Positions 63,034 through 64,000 of a stretch of 64,000 nt of DNA are shown here, in pieces. This DNA comes from Ricordea florida. Lineage: Eukaryota > Cnidaria > Anthozoa > Corallimorpharia > Ricordeidae. The notes beneath the pieces are model-generated. The model was not told where the DNA came from. It made no database searches and worked only from the letters and a program-made list of their open reading frames with translations. The stretch covers positions 26,242,391-26,306,390 of the forward strand of contig OX453272.1 of assembly GCA_949710005.1 (NCBI GenBank), in the 5' to 3' direction. The position numbers and the translations under genes are program-made. Positions within the stretch are counted from its first letter, which is position 1. The number at the start of each line of letters is the position of its first letter.

Positions 63034-64000
63034 TGACCAATGGCAAAAGTATTTATTCCATCTTTACAAATTATTCTCTTATCATCATCAGCAGATAATG
63101 CAATTTTATTAACAGTTTCGGTATAAACATCATGTAAGCGACTTCTAAATATATTCATCTCTCTCATTTGTGGTTTTCTAGTGAATAGACAATCCTTATA
63201 ATCATTATGAGTTATTGTATTTTTTACAACTGATTGCTTAATTCCTTTACACTTATTTATCTCTTCATTTTTATCTGTTAATATAGAGTATAACTTAGAC
63301 CTTAGACCTGTAAATTCTTTTACCGGAATTCCGCCCATTTCATCTTTGAACATTCCTATTACTTTTTTGTTTACACCGGTCTCGATTACTGAAGGATGAT
63401 CTTTAGGATAATTACTAGTGTCAAACTTTTCTCTAACATCAAGACCTATATCTTTGTAGAAATCTGGAGTTTCTATTTCATATACAAGCGAATCAGTATC
63501 AGTCATAAGTAATTTAGCCTTATCTCCATATTTCTTTTTAATATAATTATAATGAAAATCATACATTACTTTTTTACTTAAATCTAGAATACACATACCT
63601 AAGTAAACAGGCTTATTAAATTTTATTTTTTTTTGTTTCATATGAATAGCTGCTAGATTTTTAGAAAAGATAGTACGATGTTGATAATTAGGTTGTTTTA
63701 TTAGTTTTCTAGCTTCTTTTTTATTTGTAACTAATTTAATGTCAACCCTATTTCTAATATTTTCCATTGTTTTACCAAATACAGCGTTATTCATTAACTT
63801 GAAAAAATCCTTTTCAAAATCATTATTTGCTTTAGCTCTTAGATTAGTATTCAAATCAATGTAAGGTTTTAGCCATGTAGACTCTTTGAATTTAATTCCC
63901 CCATGAAACTTTGTTATTTTTAATCCTAAACTTTCATAAAGTTTTAAAGTTTTACTGTGAACAACATACGTTTCCTTATTATTTAAGTTTGGTATTAATT
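62934..64000 (-). CDS. Protein-primed DNA polymerase B, C-terminal part (5' end outside)
   Basis: The frame is open to the window edge, so only about 355 C-terminal codons are visible. Motif B is 'FFKLMNNAVFGKTMEN' (about 63805-63760). Palm motif C 'MTDTDSLVYE' has the catalytic DTD (about 63500). Later come 'FKDEMGGIPVKEFTGLRSK' and 'KDGINTFAIGHYR'. The family normally ends close to that last block; here the frame runs on for about 33 codons antisense to the integrase before stopping at 62934. Replicates the element from a terminal-protein primer. Confidence 0.92.
   Translation of the reverse strand, partial: LIPNLNNKETYVVHSKTLKLYESLGLKITKFHGGIKFKESTWLKPYIDLNTNLRAKANNDFEKDFFKLMNNAVFGKTMENIRNRVDIKLVTNKKEARKLIKQPNYQHRTIFSKNLAAIHMKQKKIKFNKPVYLGMCILDLSKKVMYDFHYNYIKKKYGDKAKLLMTDTDSLVYEIETPDFYKDIGLDVREKFDTSNYPKDHPSVIETGVNKKVIGMFKDEMGGIPVKEFTGLRSKLYSILTDKNEEINKCKGIKQSVVKNTITHNDYKDCLFTRKPQMREMNIFRSRLHDVYTETVNKIALSADDDKRIICKDGINTFAIGHYRFKTESGGSSVLKGITCNSSLTNPRLGPSNK

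Larger units (their letters stand above)
51923..64000. mobile_element. Polinton (Maverick), left 12.1 kb; right end outside the window
   Basis: The break in array unit 7 at 51923 coincides with AGTAGTAG, the same kind of AG-start as the deleted Polinton at 23.8 kb. The element holds the full Polinton hallmark set: protein-primed DNA polymerase B, retroviral-type integrase, packaging ATPase and a double-jelly-roll major capsid protein. It also has several conserved accessory genes. It is strongly AT-rich and most genes are open, so insertion is recent; the major capsid gene and one small ORF have frameshifts. An endogenous virus-like element able in principle to encode virions. Confidence 0.93.

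Overview
The window is animal nuclear DNA, most likely from an anthozoan cnidarian (stony coral or sea anemone relative). The reasons are small exons with GT/AG borders separated by long introns, tRNA-derived SINEs, CR1/L2-type LINEs, a Penelope-like element, and Polinton (Maverick) genes of the type I associate with cnidarian genomes. The species cannot be named from sequence alone. Only two host genes can be supported; most of the window is mobile or repetitive DNA.

Layout. (1) About 0.8-2.75 kb: a 5'-truncated Penelope-like retroelement on the minus strand (RT plus GIY-YIG) with one in-frame stop. (2) 3.16-21.6 kb: nine phase-compatible plus-strand exons of a spectrin-repeat/coiled-coil protein. 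Its introns hold a foldback element, a decayed LINE (11.4-14.35 kb, minus), and a second LINE (about 16.46-20.6 kb, plus). That second LINE was itself hit by a three-copy tRNA-SINE array, with a clear 8-bp target duplication, and by a fragment of a third LINE. (3) 23.80-27.12 kb: a 3.3-kb internally deleted Polinton with about 210-bp terminal inverted repeats, keeping the wreck of an integrase (plus) facing a protein-primed DNA polymerase (minus). (4) 27.87-30.47 kb: a four-exon minus-strand gene for a secreted protein of about 302 residues that I do not recognise, with a TATA box and signal peptide. (5) 33.04-51.92 kb: a tandem array of seven units of about 2.7-3.1 kb. From unit 2 on, two variants alternate and form a higher-order repeat of about 5.4 kb; the last two dimers look almost identical. 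(6) 51.923 kb to the window end: an AT-rich, largely intact Polinton inserted into unit 7; its right end lies outside.

The young Polinton carries two plus-strand genes at its left end: a SAP-domain protein with six CxH-x6-CxxC zinc-type repeats, and an unknown protein. A long minus-strand block follows: putative minor capsid, a 530-residue conserved protein, several small membrane or coiled-coil proteins, a packaging ATPase, and a double-jelly-roll major capsid gene with a frameshift. A plus-strand retroviral-type integrase and a minus-strand protein-primed polymerase B come last. This is a virus-like set: polymerase and integrase for replication and integration, capsid proteins and ATPase for virion assembly, and conserved small membrane proteins of unknown role.

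The most interesting regulatory signals are also in this element. A TYTAAAGRT motif lies about 20-29 nt upstream of nearly every minus-strand start, and it argues for re-setting two start codons. The two plus-strand genes share a leader motif exactly 35 nt before each ATG and a hairpin with a 10-nt loop directly after each stop. Twin 36-bp repeats each contain a perfect 12-bp palindrome. Short GC-rich palindromes are scattered between genes and also in frame inside them.
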